DNA of 59,999 bases. Origin: Planctomycetales bacterium. GTDB lineage: Bacteria > Planctomycetota > Phycisphaerae > SM23-33. A program made the translations under genes and the position numbers. Every line of letters starts with the position of its first letter. The first letter of the stretch is position 1. The stretch spans positions 1 through 59,999 of the forward strand of contig JAUWNJ010000018.1 in the NCBI GenBank assembly GCA_030612725.1, in the 5' to 3' direction. Below are positions 8,016-16,834 of the stretch, in pieces. The notes under the pieces are model-generated. The model did no database searches. It worked only from the letters and a program-made list of their open reading frames with translations, and had not been told where the DNA came from.

Positions 8016-8729
8016 TCAATATTTCCGTTTACCGAGTTCGTCGTCACGAAGACACAAAAAAGGCTTGATAGTACCGGTGTGCTGTTTGGCCTTGTCACCT
8101 AACCCGCCGATTGTAAAGAGCCTTGCGAGGGCTCTGGCAAATCTTTCAAGACGGCTCTGGATATCGATATTGATCCTTTTGTGGACCTTATCTAAGCCTG
8201 GATTGGCGTGCAATTTATCAGCCCAATCGTCATGGTCTGTCAATATTGTCATCTCTAGTTCTTCCCACATCTCTCTTGTAGAACGAGTTGTTGGGGTTCG
8301 TCCGCGGACAATGTCTAAGTTGTGGTATCGCGCGGCCTGCCCAAATTCCGATAATATCTTGACGAGCCTACTCAATCGGATATCCTTCTGTAAGTATGCC
8401 AAATCCTCCTTTGCTGCCGGGACCGTTAGATGTGATTGGTCAAAGCAGTCTGTTGTAATCTCCTTCAATAGTTCTACGAGGTCGTGCCCCTGCTTGCCAC
8501 TGAAAAGGTTATGCTTTCCGCTGTATGACCCATTTAGGCGATAATTCTGAAGACAAATAATAGTTTTCATCAGACGCTCGAAACCACTTGCAAGCGATAG
8601 TATTAGAGAATGATAAAAGTCGTTTTCAGCATCAACTCGCTGAAGTTCTCTGATGCCTGTTCTAATCAACTCAATCGCCGTACGTATTTCTTCGCCAAGA
8701 GCAAAATCTTGCTCATCCGTTGAGGTCAT
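8016..8729 (-). CDS. Hypothetical protein, possibly HEPN-like
   Basis: A 237-aa, mostly helical soluble protein with no family I can name firmly. A helix-rich section reads SLASGFERLMKTIICL (about 45-60), followed by GKQGHDLVELLKEI (about 78-91). That GHDL pattern recalls HEPN-fold proteins, but a clear Rx4-6H RNase motif is not convincing. Base composition is visibly more AT-rich than the neighbouring housekeeping genes, which suggests acquisition. It is convergent with leuA and divergent from the nuclease-like gene at 8998, so the pair may form a small accessory islet. Confidence 0.6.
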   Translation of the reverse strand: MTSTDEQDFALGEEIRTAIELIRTGIRELQRVDAENDFYHSLILSLASGFERLMKTIICLQNYRLNGSYSGKHNLFSGKQGHDLVELLKEITTDCFDQSHLTVPAAKEDLAYLQKDIRLSRLVKILSEFGQAARYHNLDIVRGRTPTTRSTREMWEELEMTILTDHDDWADKLHANPGLDKVHKRINIDIQSRLERFARALARLFTIGGLGDKAKQHTGTIKPFLCLRDDELGKRKY

Positions 8730-8997
8730 CGGTGTTCCTCCTGCGACATCGACGCATTAATTAACTCACGCGCTTGGTTGACTAAGCCTATCTCGGCTCG
8801 CCCGTATACTCGTCGTTTCTAATCTATTATACATGCGAGCCGCAACAAAAATAAAAAAAGGATGCAATACCACCAACATTCCTAACAAATCCTGCAGGCA
8901 AAGCCCCCCTGCCTTACCTACTGCAGGCTTGTCAGAAACAACAGAAAGTGCGATAATGTCGTTAGTTAGATTCGGCTATAACAAGGAGTAACATAAA

Positions 8998-9873
8998 ATG
9001 GCAGACCTCAAGTTTGTTAAACCAGAAAAACTTTGGTTGAAAAGTCATGCTGTATTGAACGAAAAATGGGTTCAGGACCATATAGCAAAAGACCCGTCTA
9101 TTCTCGGTTTGGGTGATGTTGTACTCAAAGATAGGGAACGGCAGCAGCCTCGTGCAGGTCGTCTCGATCTTTTGCTTCAAGATGCAGAATCAAACCGCCG
9201 TTACGAGGTGGAAATCCAGCTCGGCAAGACCGACGAAAGCCACATTATCCGTACAATTGAGTATTGGGATATCGAGCGAAAACGGTATCCACAATATGAC
9301 CACTGTGCGGTTATTGTAGCCGAAGATATAACTGCTCGGTTCCTAAACGTGATTAGCTTGTTCAACGGTAACATTCCGCTAATTGCTATCCAGATGAACG
9401 CCCTTAAATTCGGAGATCAGGTTACGCTAATTTTTACGACAGTGCTCGACGAGCTTGCCTTAGGATTGGATAATGAAGGTGATGAAGTACAAGCAGTTAC
9501 TGATCGGGCCTACTGGGAAAACCGTGGGACTACAAAGACGGTTAGAATGGCTGACGAATTACTTGTAGTTATCAAGAACTTCGCTCCGGGTTTCGAGTTT
9601 AAGTACAACAAATTCTACATCGGTTTGGCGAAGGATGGACAGCCCAACAACTTTGTCTCTTTCCGCCCAAAAAAGAAGTATCTCAATATATCAGTACGAC
9701 TGAAACAATCGGACGAAATCCAAAAAGATCTTGAACAAGCCGGGTTGGATATGATGGACTACGAAAAGCGCTGGGGGCGGTACCGTATCCGCCTAAGCAA
9801 ATCGGACATCTCCGAACATCAGGAATTATTAACTCGTATTTTTCGGATGGCATACGAGAACAGCATTTCCTGA
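8998..9873 (+). CDS. Predicted PD-(D/E)XK-type nuclease-like protein
   Basis: A 291-aa protein. Residues about 50-90 carry AGRLDLLLQD followed by YEVEIQLGKTDESHIIRTIE, i.e. an Asp and an E-x-Q pair on predicted beta strands, as in variants of the PD-(D/E)XK fold. The C-terminal third (FVSFRPKKKYLNISVRLK ... RYRIRLSKSDI) looks like a small alpha/beta module resembling DUF5655. ATG follows aaggag at an ideal distance. Composition is more AT-rich than its surroundings. No methyltransferase is adjacent. Function could be defence or DNA repair; the nuclease assignment is from motif pattern only. Confidence 0.6.
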   Translation: MADLKFVKPEKLWLKSHAVLNEKWVQDHIAKDPSILGLGDVVLKDRERQQPRAGRLDLLLQDAESNRRYEVEIQLGKTDESHIIRTIEYWDIERKRYPQYDHCAVIVAEDITARFLNVISLFNGNIPLIAIQMNALKFGDQVTLIFTTVLDELALGLDNEGDEVQAVTDRAYWENRGTTKTVRMADELLVVIKNFAPGFEFKYNKFYIGLAKDGQPNNFVSFRPKKKYLNISVRLKQSDEIQKDLEQAGLDMMDYEKRWGRYRIRLSKSDISEHQELLTRIFRMAYENSIS

Positions 9874-9887
9874 TCGGCAGGCGTGGA

Positions 9888-10904
9888 CTATTTTACCGCT
9901 GCGCGGCGTTTTGCCAGGTTGATTGCCAGTTGGATTGCGGCTTTCATTGGGGCGGGGTTGGCGCGGTTTTTTCCGGCTATGTCGAAGGCGGTTCCGTGGC
10001 CTGGGCTGGTGCGGATAATCGGCAGGCCTACAGTCAAATTCACCGCATCTTCCCACGCAAGCAGTTTTATCGGAATAAGCGCCTGGTCGTGATACATTGC
10101 CACCACGCAATCAAACTCGCCCCGCACCGCCCGGCGAAAAAGCGTATCGGCAGGATATGGCCCTGTAACGTTGATGCCGTTCTCGGAGGCCATGAGAATC
10201 GCAGGGGCGATGATGCGATTCTCCTCGTCGCCGATGCTCCCGCCCTCGCCGGCGTGCGGATTAAGCCCGCAAACGGCGATATGCGGATTGTCGAGGCCAA
10301 ACATTTCGCGCAAGGCCTTGTCTGCAAGGTCGATCGGATTGAATACCCGCCCTATCGTGAGGAGGTTGACGATATTGGACAGCGGCTCATGAATAGTCGC
10401 CAGGATAATCTTCATCTGCGGCGCGACGAACATCATACCGAAATTTTTCGTCTTCGTCCGCTTGGCCAGAAGTTCGGTATGTCCGGGGAATTTGAATCCG
10501 GCCAGATGCCATGCCTCTTTGGAAATCGGGGCAGTTACCATCGCGTCGATCTCGCCGGCCTGTGCGGCGACGATTGCGTCTTCGAGGAACGCCATACTTG
10601 CGGCTCCGCCGTATTGCGTCGGTTCGTGCTTACCTGCGGCCGGTGCGGGAATTTCGTCGTAGTCCAGAACGGTAACGCCCGGGCCAGACCCGAAGGGGTG
10701 AGGTTCGTCGTGATGGTCGCGAAGCCAGGCGAAGTCCAGTTCGGAAAGGTCGGCAGCGTAGGAAATTTGCTCGCTGAACCCATAAATGACAAAACGCCCC
10801 TGCGAGCGGATCGATTCGTCAGCCAACGCCTTGACCACAATCTCCGGACCAATCCCGCACGGGTCGCCCATCGTAATTCCGATTGTCGGACAGTTATCGT
10901 TCAT
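9888..10904 (-). CDS. pdxA: 4-hydroxythreonine-4-phosphate dehydrogenase
   Basis: A 338-aa NAD-dependent enzyme of the DXP-dependent pyridoxal phosphate pathway, of usual length. Visible motifs are TMGDPCGIGPEIVVKAL near the N-terminus, CGLNPHAGEGGSIGDEE, MYHDQALIPIKLL (metal-binding His) and RTSPGHGTAFDIAG near the C-terminus. Its stop lies 14 bases from the end of the convergent nuclease-like gene. No other pdx genes are in the window. Confidence 0.95.
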   Translation of the reverse strand: MNDNCPTIGITMGDPCGIGPEIVVKALADESIRSQGRFVIYGFSEQISYAADLSELDFAWLRDHHDEPHPFGSGPGVTVLDYDEIPAPAAGKHEPTQYGGAASMAFLEDAIVAAQAGEIDAMVTAPISKEAWHLAGFKFPGHTELLAKRTKTKNFGMMFVAPQMKIILATIHEPLSNIVNLLTIGRVFNPIDLADKALREMFGLDNPHIAVCGLNPHAGEGGSIGDEENRIIAPAILMASENGINVTGPYPADTLFRRAVRGEFDCVVAMYHDQALIPIKLLAWEDAVNLTVGLPIIRTSPGHGTAFDIAGKNRANPAPMKAAIQLAINLAKRRAAVK

Positions 10905-11042
10905 AAGAGAAAAAGTCTACAAATCACTAAAAAGTAGAAGAAGACTTATGCAGCCGCCAATTAATTAATGCACTCGGCGTCAAGCCGCCGATGTGGTTCA
11001 TAGTAGCGAGGTCAGCCCTTTTGAGCAAGCAAGGAGACTACT

Positions 11043-11309
11043 ATAAACATCGAACCGCATCACACCATCCGAAGCGCACCAAAGGCAATTATTGTTGAGG
11101 ATGGGCGTCTGCTGGTTCTGAAGATGCAGGACGCCGAGGGCGTCTGGTACATGCTTCCCGGCGACGAGCAGGACCCAGGCCAGGTCGGCGTGGAATGGCT
11201 GCCAACCGAGACGTTAGAAGAATATCGTCTGTACCCCAAGGCTCTGCGTCCATTAATCAAACACATGGATACCAAACCGCTGCCGATTTACATGGGCGAC
11301 GTGAATTGA
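11043..11309 (+). pseudogene. Nudix hydrolase relic lacking the Nudix box
   Basis: The frame begins right after aaggag (11031-11036) at an ATA codon where ATG is expected, then reads IRSAPKAIIVEDGRLLVLK and WYMLPG, the usual first strands of a Nudix domain. It then jumps to VGVEWLPTETLEEYRL and YPKALRPLIKHMD, the usual C-terminal end of this Nudix subfamily. The catalytic box (GX5EX7REUXEEXGU) and roughly 80 residues are missing, apparently by an in-frame deletion. With neither a normal start nor catalytic residues it is best called a pseudogene; a short product from an internal ATG (11124) remains possible. Confidence 0.75.
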
Positions 11310-11371
11310 GATGGGTGGCATGCCCTTCCCAAAAGAGATGGGCATGTCTGTCTTACAACAGTCGGAACGAA

Positions 11372-12676
11372 CTATTTTTCTTCCAGCGACTGCCTGACTT
11401 CGCGCGAAAGTCTTATCGCGCACCAGCGTTTCCCGCACATCGCGCAGTAGTCTTCGTCCGCGGGCATATCTCTGCGGTGGATTTCCTTTGCAGCCTCGCC
11501 GTCGAAAGCGAGTTCAAACTGCTTCGCCCAGTCGAGTTCCGCCCGTGCGTCGGAAATGGCGTCGTCGCGATCACGCGAGCCGGGTCGGCCGTGAGCGATG
11601 TCGGCGGCATGGGCGGCTATTCTGTAAGCGATGCAGCCGGTGCGGACGTCCTCGAACGTCGGGAGCGTAAGGTGCTCCGCCGGCGTTACATAGCACAAAA
11701 ACGACGCACCGTAATAGGCCGCCATAGTTGCGCCAATTGCAGAGGTGATATGATCGTATCCGGGGAAAATATCGGTAACTATGGGGCCTAGAACGTAGAA
11801 CGGCGCGCCGTCGCAAAGTTGCTCCTGGCGCTTCATGTTCATCTCAATCTGGTCGAACGGGATATGCCCAGGCCCCTCGACCATGCACTGCACGCCGGAA
11901 GCGCGCGCCCGGACCACCAGTTCGCCAAGCGTCGCCAGTTCGGCGAATTGGGCGTCATCCGAAGCATCGGCAAGGCACCCGGGGCGCAGGCCGTCGCCGA
12001 GGGAATACGCTACGTCGTACTCGCGGCAGATGGCGGATATCTCGTCGAACATCTCATAAAGCGGGTTCTGACGGTTGTGATGCAGCATCCACTTCGCCAG
12101 CAAACTCCCCCCGCGCGAAACGATGCCCATCTTCCGAGGCATGACGAGGTCCAGATGCTCTCGCAGCAGGCCAGCATGAATGGTAAAGAAGTCAACGCCC
12201 TGCCTGGCCTGTTTTTCAATCGTCGCCAGCATCTGCTCGCAGGTCAGCTCTTCGATGTCCCTTCCGGCTATCATCGAATATATCGGGACCGTACCGATAG
12301 GAACGGACGAATTAGCAATCAGGTGCGTGCGGATTTCGTCCAGGTCTCCGCCGGTGGAGAGGTCCATGACGGCATCGGCTCCGTATCTAACCGCCCATTG
12401 CAACTTCGTCAATTCCAACTCCTGGCAGGAACTGATCGGCGAGGCTCCGATATTGGCGTTAATCTTAACTGTAGCCGCCCTGCCGATACCGATCGGGTCG
12501 AGTTTGACGCCCGTTTCATTACAGCCGGCGAGGTGAAGTCGATTGGCGGGAACAACAAGCCGGCCTGCGGCGACCTCGGCGCGGATTTCTTCGGTATCGA
12601 GTCGCTCTCGCTGGGCGACTCGCTCAATTTCCGGCGTAGTCTCACCGGCGACGGCATGTTCATATTGTGTCGGCAT
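11372..12676 (-). CDS. thiC: Phosphomethylpyrimidine synthase ThiC
   Basis: Radical-SAM enzyme converting aminoimidazole ribotide to the HMP-P moiety of thiamine. About 434 aa from ATG 12676 ([12 protein letters not shown]), a start with a ggag site that lies after the riboswitch terminator; the longer frame would run through the regulatory hairpin. Motifs are [25 protein letters not shown] and the C-terminal iron-sulfur CX2CX4C as CAMCGKRWC. It is preceded by a TPP riboswitch, so it should be repressed when thiamine pyrophosphate is abundant. Confidence 0.96.
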   Translation of the reverse strand: MPTQYEHAVAGETTPEIERVAQRERLDTEEIRAEVAAGRLVVPANRLHLAGCNETGVKLDPIGIGRAATVKINANIGASPISSCQELELTKLQWAVRYGADAVMDLSTGGDLDEIRTHLIANSSVPIGTVPIYSMIAGRDIEELTCEQMLATIEKQARQGVDFFTIHAGLLREHLDLVMPRKMGIVSRGGSLLAKWMLHHNRQNPLYEMFDEISAICREYDVAYSLGDGLRPGCLADASDDAQFAELATLGELVVRARASGVQCMVEGPGHIPFDQIEMNMKRQEQLCDGAPFYVLGPIVTDIFPGYDHITSAIGATMAAYYGASFLCYVTPAEHLTLPTFEDVRTGCIAYRIAAHAADIAHGRPGSRDRDDAISDARAELDWAKQFELAFDGEAAKEIHRRDMPADEDYCAMCGKRWCAIRLSREVRQSLEEK

Positions 12677-12708
12677 CTTTTTGAAACTCCATTCTCGACC
12701 AGCGGCGC

Positions 12709-12741
12709 AAAAGCAAAGCCGCTCCAGATCATTGAAGCGGC
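12709..12741 (-). terminator. Intrinsic terminator of the thiC riboswitch
   Basis: Read on the minus strand: gccgct, a 12-nt loop, agcggc, then tttgctttt, located between the TPP aptamer and thiC. This fits an expression platform that stops transcription when the aptamer binds ligand. Confidence 0.7.
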
Positions 12742-12779
12742 CGGTGAGCATCTTGCTTGGTCAAACACGCGCCGACTCG

Positions 12780-12868
12780 CTTCCCTACGCAGTTCACGCT
12801 CGCCTAGGCGAGCATTCGCCGGTCAGGTTCCAAGGGTCATTCTCAGTCCGTAAGGACGCCCCTAGCGA
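12780..12868 (-). promoter_or_regulatory. TPP riboswitch (THI element)
   Basis: The minus strand carries the conserved aptamer blocks in order: ctaggggcgtcc, ctgagaatgacccttggaac, ctgacc, then gcgtagggaagcg. These match the THI-box consensus (pyrimidine-sensing ctgaga and the accctt-gaacctga core, closing with gcgtagggaa). The variable P3 arm forms gctcgcctaggcgagc. It precedes thiC and is followed by an intrinsic terminator. Confidence 0.93.
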
Positions 12869-12905
12869 ACATCTTCTTATAAACAACAATTTTATAAACA
12901 ACAAC

Positions 12906-12993
12906 AAATTTCACCGCAGAGATCGCAGAGAAAAGAAACAAAAAAGTTTTTTCATCTGTTCTCTGCTGTCTCTGCGCACTTTGCGGTGAATTT
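12906..12993. repeat. Imperfect inverted repeat after the lipoprotein gene
   Basis: Left aatttcaccgcagag...cgcagag and right ctctgc...tttgcggtgaattt face each other across an A/T-rich centre. It lies just beyond the stop codon of the minus-strand lipoprotein gene and upstream of the thiC riboswitch. It is one of many low-complexity dyads occupying 3' spacers in this window; a terminator role is inferred. Confidence 0.7.
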
Positions 12994-13014
12994 CTCTTTT
13001 TGTATACTCTTATT

Positions 13015-13746
13015 TTACCATTCCACTTTCCGGTAATTCACTTCCAGCACCGGTTCGTCTCCGACAAGCACGTGCTTGCCTATTTTCATAACCGAAATTC
13101 TATCAGGAAACGCCATACCGTTGGGATGCATTTTCCATGAATAGACTGTTACGGTCCCCTCGCCGCCGGCTTCGTCCGCACCGGCGGTTACCAGTTTCAG
13201 CGTGTGCGTCTGTGCGTCGAAGTAATACGCGTTCACGCCGGCATCGCCGCCTTTGACCGGAACGCGGATCAAATCCTGTCCGCCGATTCGCACCCGTTCG
13301 CTGCCGGTGGTTTTTTCGCCGCCGACGCAAAGATTCATAGGCCCGCGAACACGGTGCAGAATAGTCCGCAAAGATTCAACCAAAGCCGCCTTCCTTTCAG
13401 GCGACTCGGCGAAACCCTTTGACTTGAATTTTGATTTTCCATCCCCGTCAACCACCGCCGCCCAACTACCGTCAGCCGTTCGTGCCGAAGCAAGGATGAC
13501 GTCCCTTTTCAGTTTGATGACCTGATGCTGCTCGTTAATCATGGCCTTGCCGGTATCATCGTAAATGCTGACAACGGCGATCGCTTCAATGGAACCGACC
13601 GACCGCCATCTGCCGATGCCGCCCATCGCGTCGATGCTACCGGCCACTGCGTCGTGGGCAGGACCTAATTTATATCTCGCGTACGGGTCGGCACATCCTG
13701 AAACCGCCAGAAGCCCCAAAACCGCCAACATAATAACTTTCTTCAT
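13015..13746 (-). CDS. Predicted outer-envelope lipoprotein, unknown function
   Basis: About 243 aa. MKKVIMLAVLGLLAVSGC is a type II signal peptide with an LAVSGC lipobox. The rest is beta-rich, with alternating short strands such as YFDAQTHTLKLVT and TVTVYSWKMHPNG, which recalls LolA/LppX-type lipid-binding folds, though only loosely. ATG 13746 is preferred because aggag sits about 10 nt upstream; the ATG at 13755 would be only one base from it. It stands alone between thiC and tRNA-Arg. Confidence 0.75.
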   Translation of the reverse strand: MKKVIMLAVLGLLAVSGCADPYARYKLGPAHDAVAGSIDAMGGIGRWRSVGSIEAIAVVSIYDDTGKAMINEQHQVIKLKRDVILASARTADGSWAAVVDGDGKSKFKSKGFAESPERKAALVESLRTILHRVRGPMNLCVGGEKTTGSERVRIGGQDLIRVPVKGGDAGVNAYYFDAQTHTLKLVTAGADEAGGEGTVTVYSWKMHPNGMAFPDRISVMKIGKHVLVGDEPVLEVNYRKVEW

Positions 13747-13766
13747 TTTCGCCATGCTCCTGCATG

Positions 13767-13843
13767 CTGGTGGTACAGGTTTTCAACCTGTACGTCTAAT
13801 TATCGGACAAAGCGAACAGGTTAAAAACCTGTTCCACCACCAC
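13767..13843. repeat. Compound inverted repeat between lipoprotein gene and tRNA-Arg
   Basis: Two small dyads, tacaggttttcaacctgta and aacaggttaaaaacctgtt, are themselves inside a larger dyad whose ends are ctggtggt and ccaccaccac. It lies upstream of the lipoprotein gene and downstream of the minus-strand tRNA. Confidence 0.7.
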
Positions 13844-13848
13844 TACAC

Positions 13849-13922
13849 TATCCCCGACAGGATTCGAACCTGTAACCTTCGGCTTCGGAAGCCGACGCTC
13901 TGTCCAATTGGGCTACGGGGAC
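13849..13922 (-). tRNA. tRNA-Arg (anticodon CCG)
   Basis: A 74-nt cloverleaf on the minus strand. The acceptor starts GTCCCCG and pairs with CGGGGAT (one G-U at the end); D arm GCCCAATTGGACAGAGC; anticodon stem TCGGC/GCCGA around the loop TTCCGAA, giving CCG; T arm contains GGTTCGAATCC. No CCA is encoded. It reads CGG codons. Confidence 0.92.
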
Positions 13923-14008
13923 CCGATTGCTTTGTTGATTTTCGCATCCGCCCGACGGTAAGTCAATAGTGCTCCGGCAGGGCACGAATGGTTTTGTCGA
14001 TTGGGGCG

Positions 14009-14037
14009 TTGACGCCGACGATTAAATCGCTTACAGT
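14009..14037 (+). promoter_or_regulatory. Probable promoter of tig
   Basis: TTGACG (14009-14014) and TACAGT (14032-14037) with a 17-nt spacer, about 75 nt upstream of the tig start. It is the best match in the 13923-14110 spacer. Confidence 0.5.
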
Positions 14038-14110
14038 CCGTCGGATGTAAGGGGTTGCGTGAATCCCTCTGCGAATTGGTAAAAGAGATAAAACTGGAAC
14101 CGATATTCAA

Positions 14111-15553
14111 ATGACTGAAGAAACCAAAAACGCACCGGAACAGGATACGCCCGCAGACGACAGCGTCGCTGTGGACAATAACACCGAAGCCGTCGAGTCC
14201 GAAGAACCCAAACTTCCCGATAACACGGTAACGACCGAAGACGTCGGAACACTGAAGAAGAAGGTTACCATCCAGGTGCCGCGAAAGACAATCGACGCGA
14301 AATTCGACGAGATGTTCGGCGAACTCAACAGAACGGCCCAGGTACCGGGCTTCCGCATCGGACACGCCCCGCGACGACTCATCGAAAAACGCTTCGGTAA
14401 AGACGTAGCCGACGACGTCCGAAACGCCATCGTCGGCGAATCGCTCGACGACGCATTGAAAAATGCCGATTTCAAGACCATCGGCGAACCGGAAATCAAA
14501 CTCGACGAGATTGAACTTCCGGAAAAAGACGACATGACCTTCGACTTCGAAGTGGAAGTAGCGCCGGAATTCGACCTGCCGGAATACAAGGAAATCGAAA
14601 TCAAACGCCCCGCCGTCGAGATTACTGATGAACACGTCGAACAATTCCTGGATAATTACAGGCAGCGATACGGAAAACTTAAACCAACCGATACGCCCGC
14701 CCAAGACAGCGACCTGATTATCGCCGACGTGAAAGTTACCGGTGAAGGCATCGACCAGGACCAGCCTGACGCCGAACTCCGCGTAGCCCCCGCCCAAATC
14801 GAAGGCATCATCGTCGAAGACCTTCCCAAAGTGCTCGCCGGTAAAAAGATCGGTGACTGCCCATCCGTAAAGACCACCGTCCCCGCCGCCCATCCAAACG
14901 AGGACTGGCGGGAAAAGGAAGTTACCATCACGTTCGATATCAAAGAAATCAAGCGTCTGGAACTTCCGGAACTGAACGAGGAATTCGCCAAACAGGAAGG
15001 ATTCGACTCGCTGGATGAAATGCGCGAGGCATTCCGCGAAAGATTCCAGGCACGCGCCCCATTCGAGCAGCAGCGGGCGATGCAGGACCAGGTTCGAGGC
15101 TTCCTGATGGAAAACACCAGTTTCGACCTGCCCGAAGGACTCTCGCAGCGTTACGCCAGCCGACTGCTGATGAGGCGGTCCGTGGAACTGATGAACTCCG
15201 GCATACCGAAGGAACAAATCACCCAAAACCTCCAGGAACTCCAAGCCGCCGCTACCGAACAGGCTGCTGGTGAACTGAAACTCTCATTCATCCTGGGAAA
15301 ACTGGCTGAAGCCGAGGGAATCGAGGTGGACGAAGGCGAAATTAACGCCCGAGTCGCCCAGATAGCCGCTCAGTATAACCGACGTCCCGAACGCCTGCGG
15401 CATGAATTGGAAAGCGAAGGAAAACTCGACCACCTCGTTACCGCGATAATAGAAGAAAAAACTATCGCGAAGGTGCTGGAACAAGCCAAAATCGTGGACG
15501 TCGAACCGGAAAAAGATAAAAAGAAAACCGATAAGGACAAGAAAAAGAAATAG
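14111..15553 (+). CDS. tig: Trigger factor
   Basis: A 480-aa ribosome-associated chaperone and prolyl isomerase. An unusually acidic extension of about 45 residues precedes the ribosome-binding domain, whose signature is VPGFRIGHAPRRLIEKRFG (about 77-95; classical GFRxGxxP). A degenerate FKBP-type domain (about 200-290) and a helical C-terminal chaperone domain follow, ending in a Lys/Asp-rich tail. It heads a run with two clpP genes, the common tig-clpP order, linking folding of nascent chains to proteolysis. Confidence 0.95.
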   Translation: MTEETKNAPEQDTPADDSVAVDNNTEAVESEEPKLPDNTVTTEDVGTLKKKVTIQVPRKTIDAKFDEMFGELNRTAQVPGFRIGHAPRRLIEKRFGKDVADDVRNAIVGESLDDALKNADFKTIGEPEIKLDEIELPEKDDMTFDFEVEVAPEFDLPEYKEIEIKRPAVEITDEHVEQFLDNYRQRYGKLKPTDTPAQDSDLIIADVKVTGEGIDQDQPDAELRVAPAQIEGIIVEDLPKVLAGKKIGDCPSVKTTVPAAHPNEDWREKEVTITFDIKEIKRLELPELNEEFAKQEGFDSLDEMREAFRERFQARAPFEQQRAMQDQVRGFLMENTSFDLPEGLSQRYASRLLMRRSVELMNSGIPKEQITQNLQELQAAATEQAAGELKLSFILGKLAEAEGIEVDEGEINARVAQIAAQYNRRPERLRHELESEGKLDHLVTAIIEEKTIAKVLEQAKIVDVEPEKDKKKTDKDKKKK

Positions 15554-15604
15554 ATAGCAGGATTACCCGCTATTCTTCTTCAGAATCAGAGGAAATCAAA
15601 GAAC

Positions 15605-16195
15605 ATGGCATACACCGAATACGCCCGCCAGCGTGAAATGACGCTGGAAGAACGCCTCGCCGAAGAGCGAATCGTCTTTCTCTGGGGTGAGATCGCCCCA
15701 TCTACCGCAGGTTCGCTGATAATGAGGCTGCTGGAACTGCACTCGAAAGCACAGAACCGCGACATCCACCTGTACATCAATTCGCCCGGCGGGTCAGTCG
15801 ATGACACGCTGGCGATCTACGATACGATACAATTCCTCGAATGCGACGTAGCCACATATTGCGTCGGCCAGGCAGCCAGCGGAGCCGCAATTATTCTCGC
15901 GTCAGGCACAAAAGGAAAACGCTTCGCCCTGCCCCACTCGAAGATAATGATCCACCAGCCATGGGGCGGCGTTACCGGACAGGCGTCCGACATACAGATT
16001 CAGGCGGAGGAAATCCTCAAGGCCAAGCGGATGCTCAACGAAATCCTGGCACAACACACCGAAAAAACCGTCGAACAAATCGAAAGCGAAACCGAACGCG
16101 ACCGATACCTCACGCCCACAGAAGCAAAAGATTACGGAATCGTGGACGAGATCGTAACGGCCACCACGCAAACCACAAAAAAGAAGAAAAAATAA
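15605..16195 (+). CDS. clpP: ATP-dependent Clp protease proteolytic subunit (first copy)
   Basis: A 196-aa serine protease subunit of the tetradecameric Clp barrel. The oxyanion segment is NSPGGSVDD (about 60-68), the nucleophile Ser lies in CVGQAASGAAIIL (about 85-97; QAAS where the usual motif is MAAS), and the His in LPHSKIMIHQPWGG (about 107-120). A Lys-rich tail ends the protein. It sits between tig and a second clpP (12-nt gap). The two copies are clearly paralogous but divergent, so a mixed barrel like those of other multi-ClpP bacteria is possible. Confidence 0.94.
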   Translation: MAYTEYARQREMTLEERLAEERIVFLWGEIAPSTAGSLIMRLLELHSKAQNRDIHLYINSPGGSVDDTLAIYDTIQFLECDVATYCVGQAASGAAIILASGTKGKRFALPHSKIMIHQPWGGVTGQASDIQIQAEEILKAKRMLNEILAQHTEKTVEQIESETERDRYLTPTEAKDYGIVDEIVTATTQTTKKKKK

Positions 16196-16207
16196 TCAGG
16201 TGAAACG

Positions 16208-16834
16208 ATGGAAAATCAGCATCTAGTACCGATCGTAGTTGAAAAGACAGGCAGGGGAGAGCGGAGTTACGACATCTTCTCCCGTCTGCTGCGGGACCGT
16301 ATCGTATTCATCGGCGGGACAATTGACGACGACCTCGCCAATCTCGTCGTAGCGCAACTGCTGTTCCTGTCAAACGAAGACACGAAGTCTGACATCAATA
16401 TCTACGTCAATTCGCCCGGCGGGAGCATATCGGCAGGAATGGCGATCTACGATACCATGCAGTTCGTCAGATGCGACGTCTCGACCGTTTGCGTAGGTAT
16501 GGCCGCTTCGATGGGCGCGCTATTAATGGCGGCAGGTGCAAGCGGAAAACGAACCATCCTTCCCAACAGCCGGGTCCTTATCCATCAACCGCTCATTCGC
16601 GGCGTCCTTACAGGACCTGCAACCGAACTGGACATCGAAGCCAGGGAAATCATCCGCCTGCGAAAAAGGCTTTACGAAGTCATGTCCAAACACACAGGCC
16701 AACCGATTGAGCAGATCGAACGCGACTGCGACCGCAACAAGTGGCTGAACGCAGAAGAGGCTGTCAAGTATGGCTGTGCCGACAGGATTCTCCAACACAT
16801 GCCTCAAGCGGCATCAGAGAAAAAAGAAAAATGA
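16208..16834 (+). CDS. clpP: ATP-dependent Clp protease proteolytic subunit (second copy)
   Basis: A 208-aa subunit closer to canonical ClpP. It has [20 protein letters not shown], catalytic Ser in [17 protein letters not shown], His in SRVLIHQPL and the acidic member in [10 protein letters not shown]. Its ATPase partner (ClpX/ClpA/ClpC) is not in the window. The last codons overlap the following lipoprotein gene by ATGA, implying translational coupling. Confidence 0.96.
   Translation: MENQHLVPIVVEKTGRGERSYDIFSRLLRDRIVFIGGTIDDDLANLVVAQLLFLSNEDTKSDINIYVNSPGGSISAGMAIYDTMQFVRCDVSTVCVGMAASMGALLMAAGASGKRTILPNSRVLIHQPLIRGVLTGPATELDIEAREIIRLRKRLYEVMSKHTGQPIEQIERDCDRNKWLNAEEAVKYGCADRILQHMPQAASEKKEK

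Noticed and set aside
7801-8544. 247-aa plus-strand frame through the repeat after leuA
   Set aside because: It starts inside a stem-loop element and runs antisense to the 237-aa hypothetical gene, which has the better start and composition.
9930-10937. 335-aa open frame opposite pdxA, and similar long frames opposite thiC (11819-12853) and the homocysteine methyltransferase (5231-5929)
   Set aside because: These mirror strongly conserved genes and have low-complexity Arg/Gly/Asp-rich translations without domain signs.
13913-15244. 443-aa open frame on the minus strand opposite tig
   Set aside because: It is a GC-rich antisense shadow with no family motif; tig on the plus strand is unambiguous.
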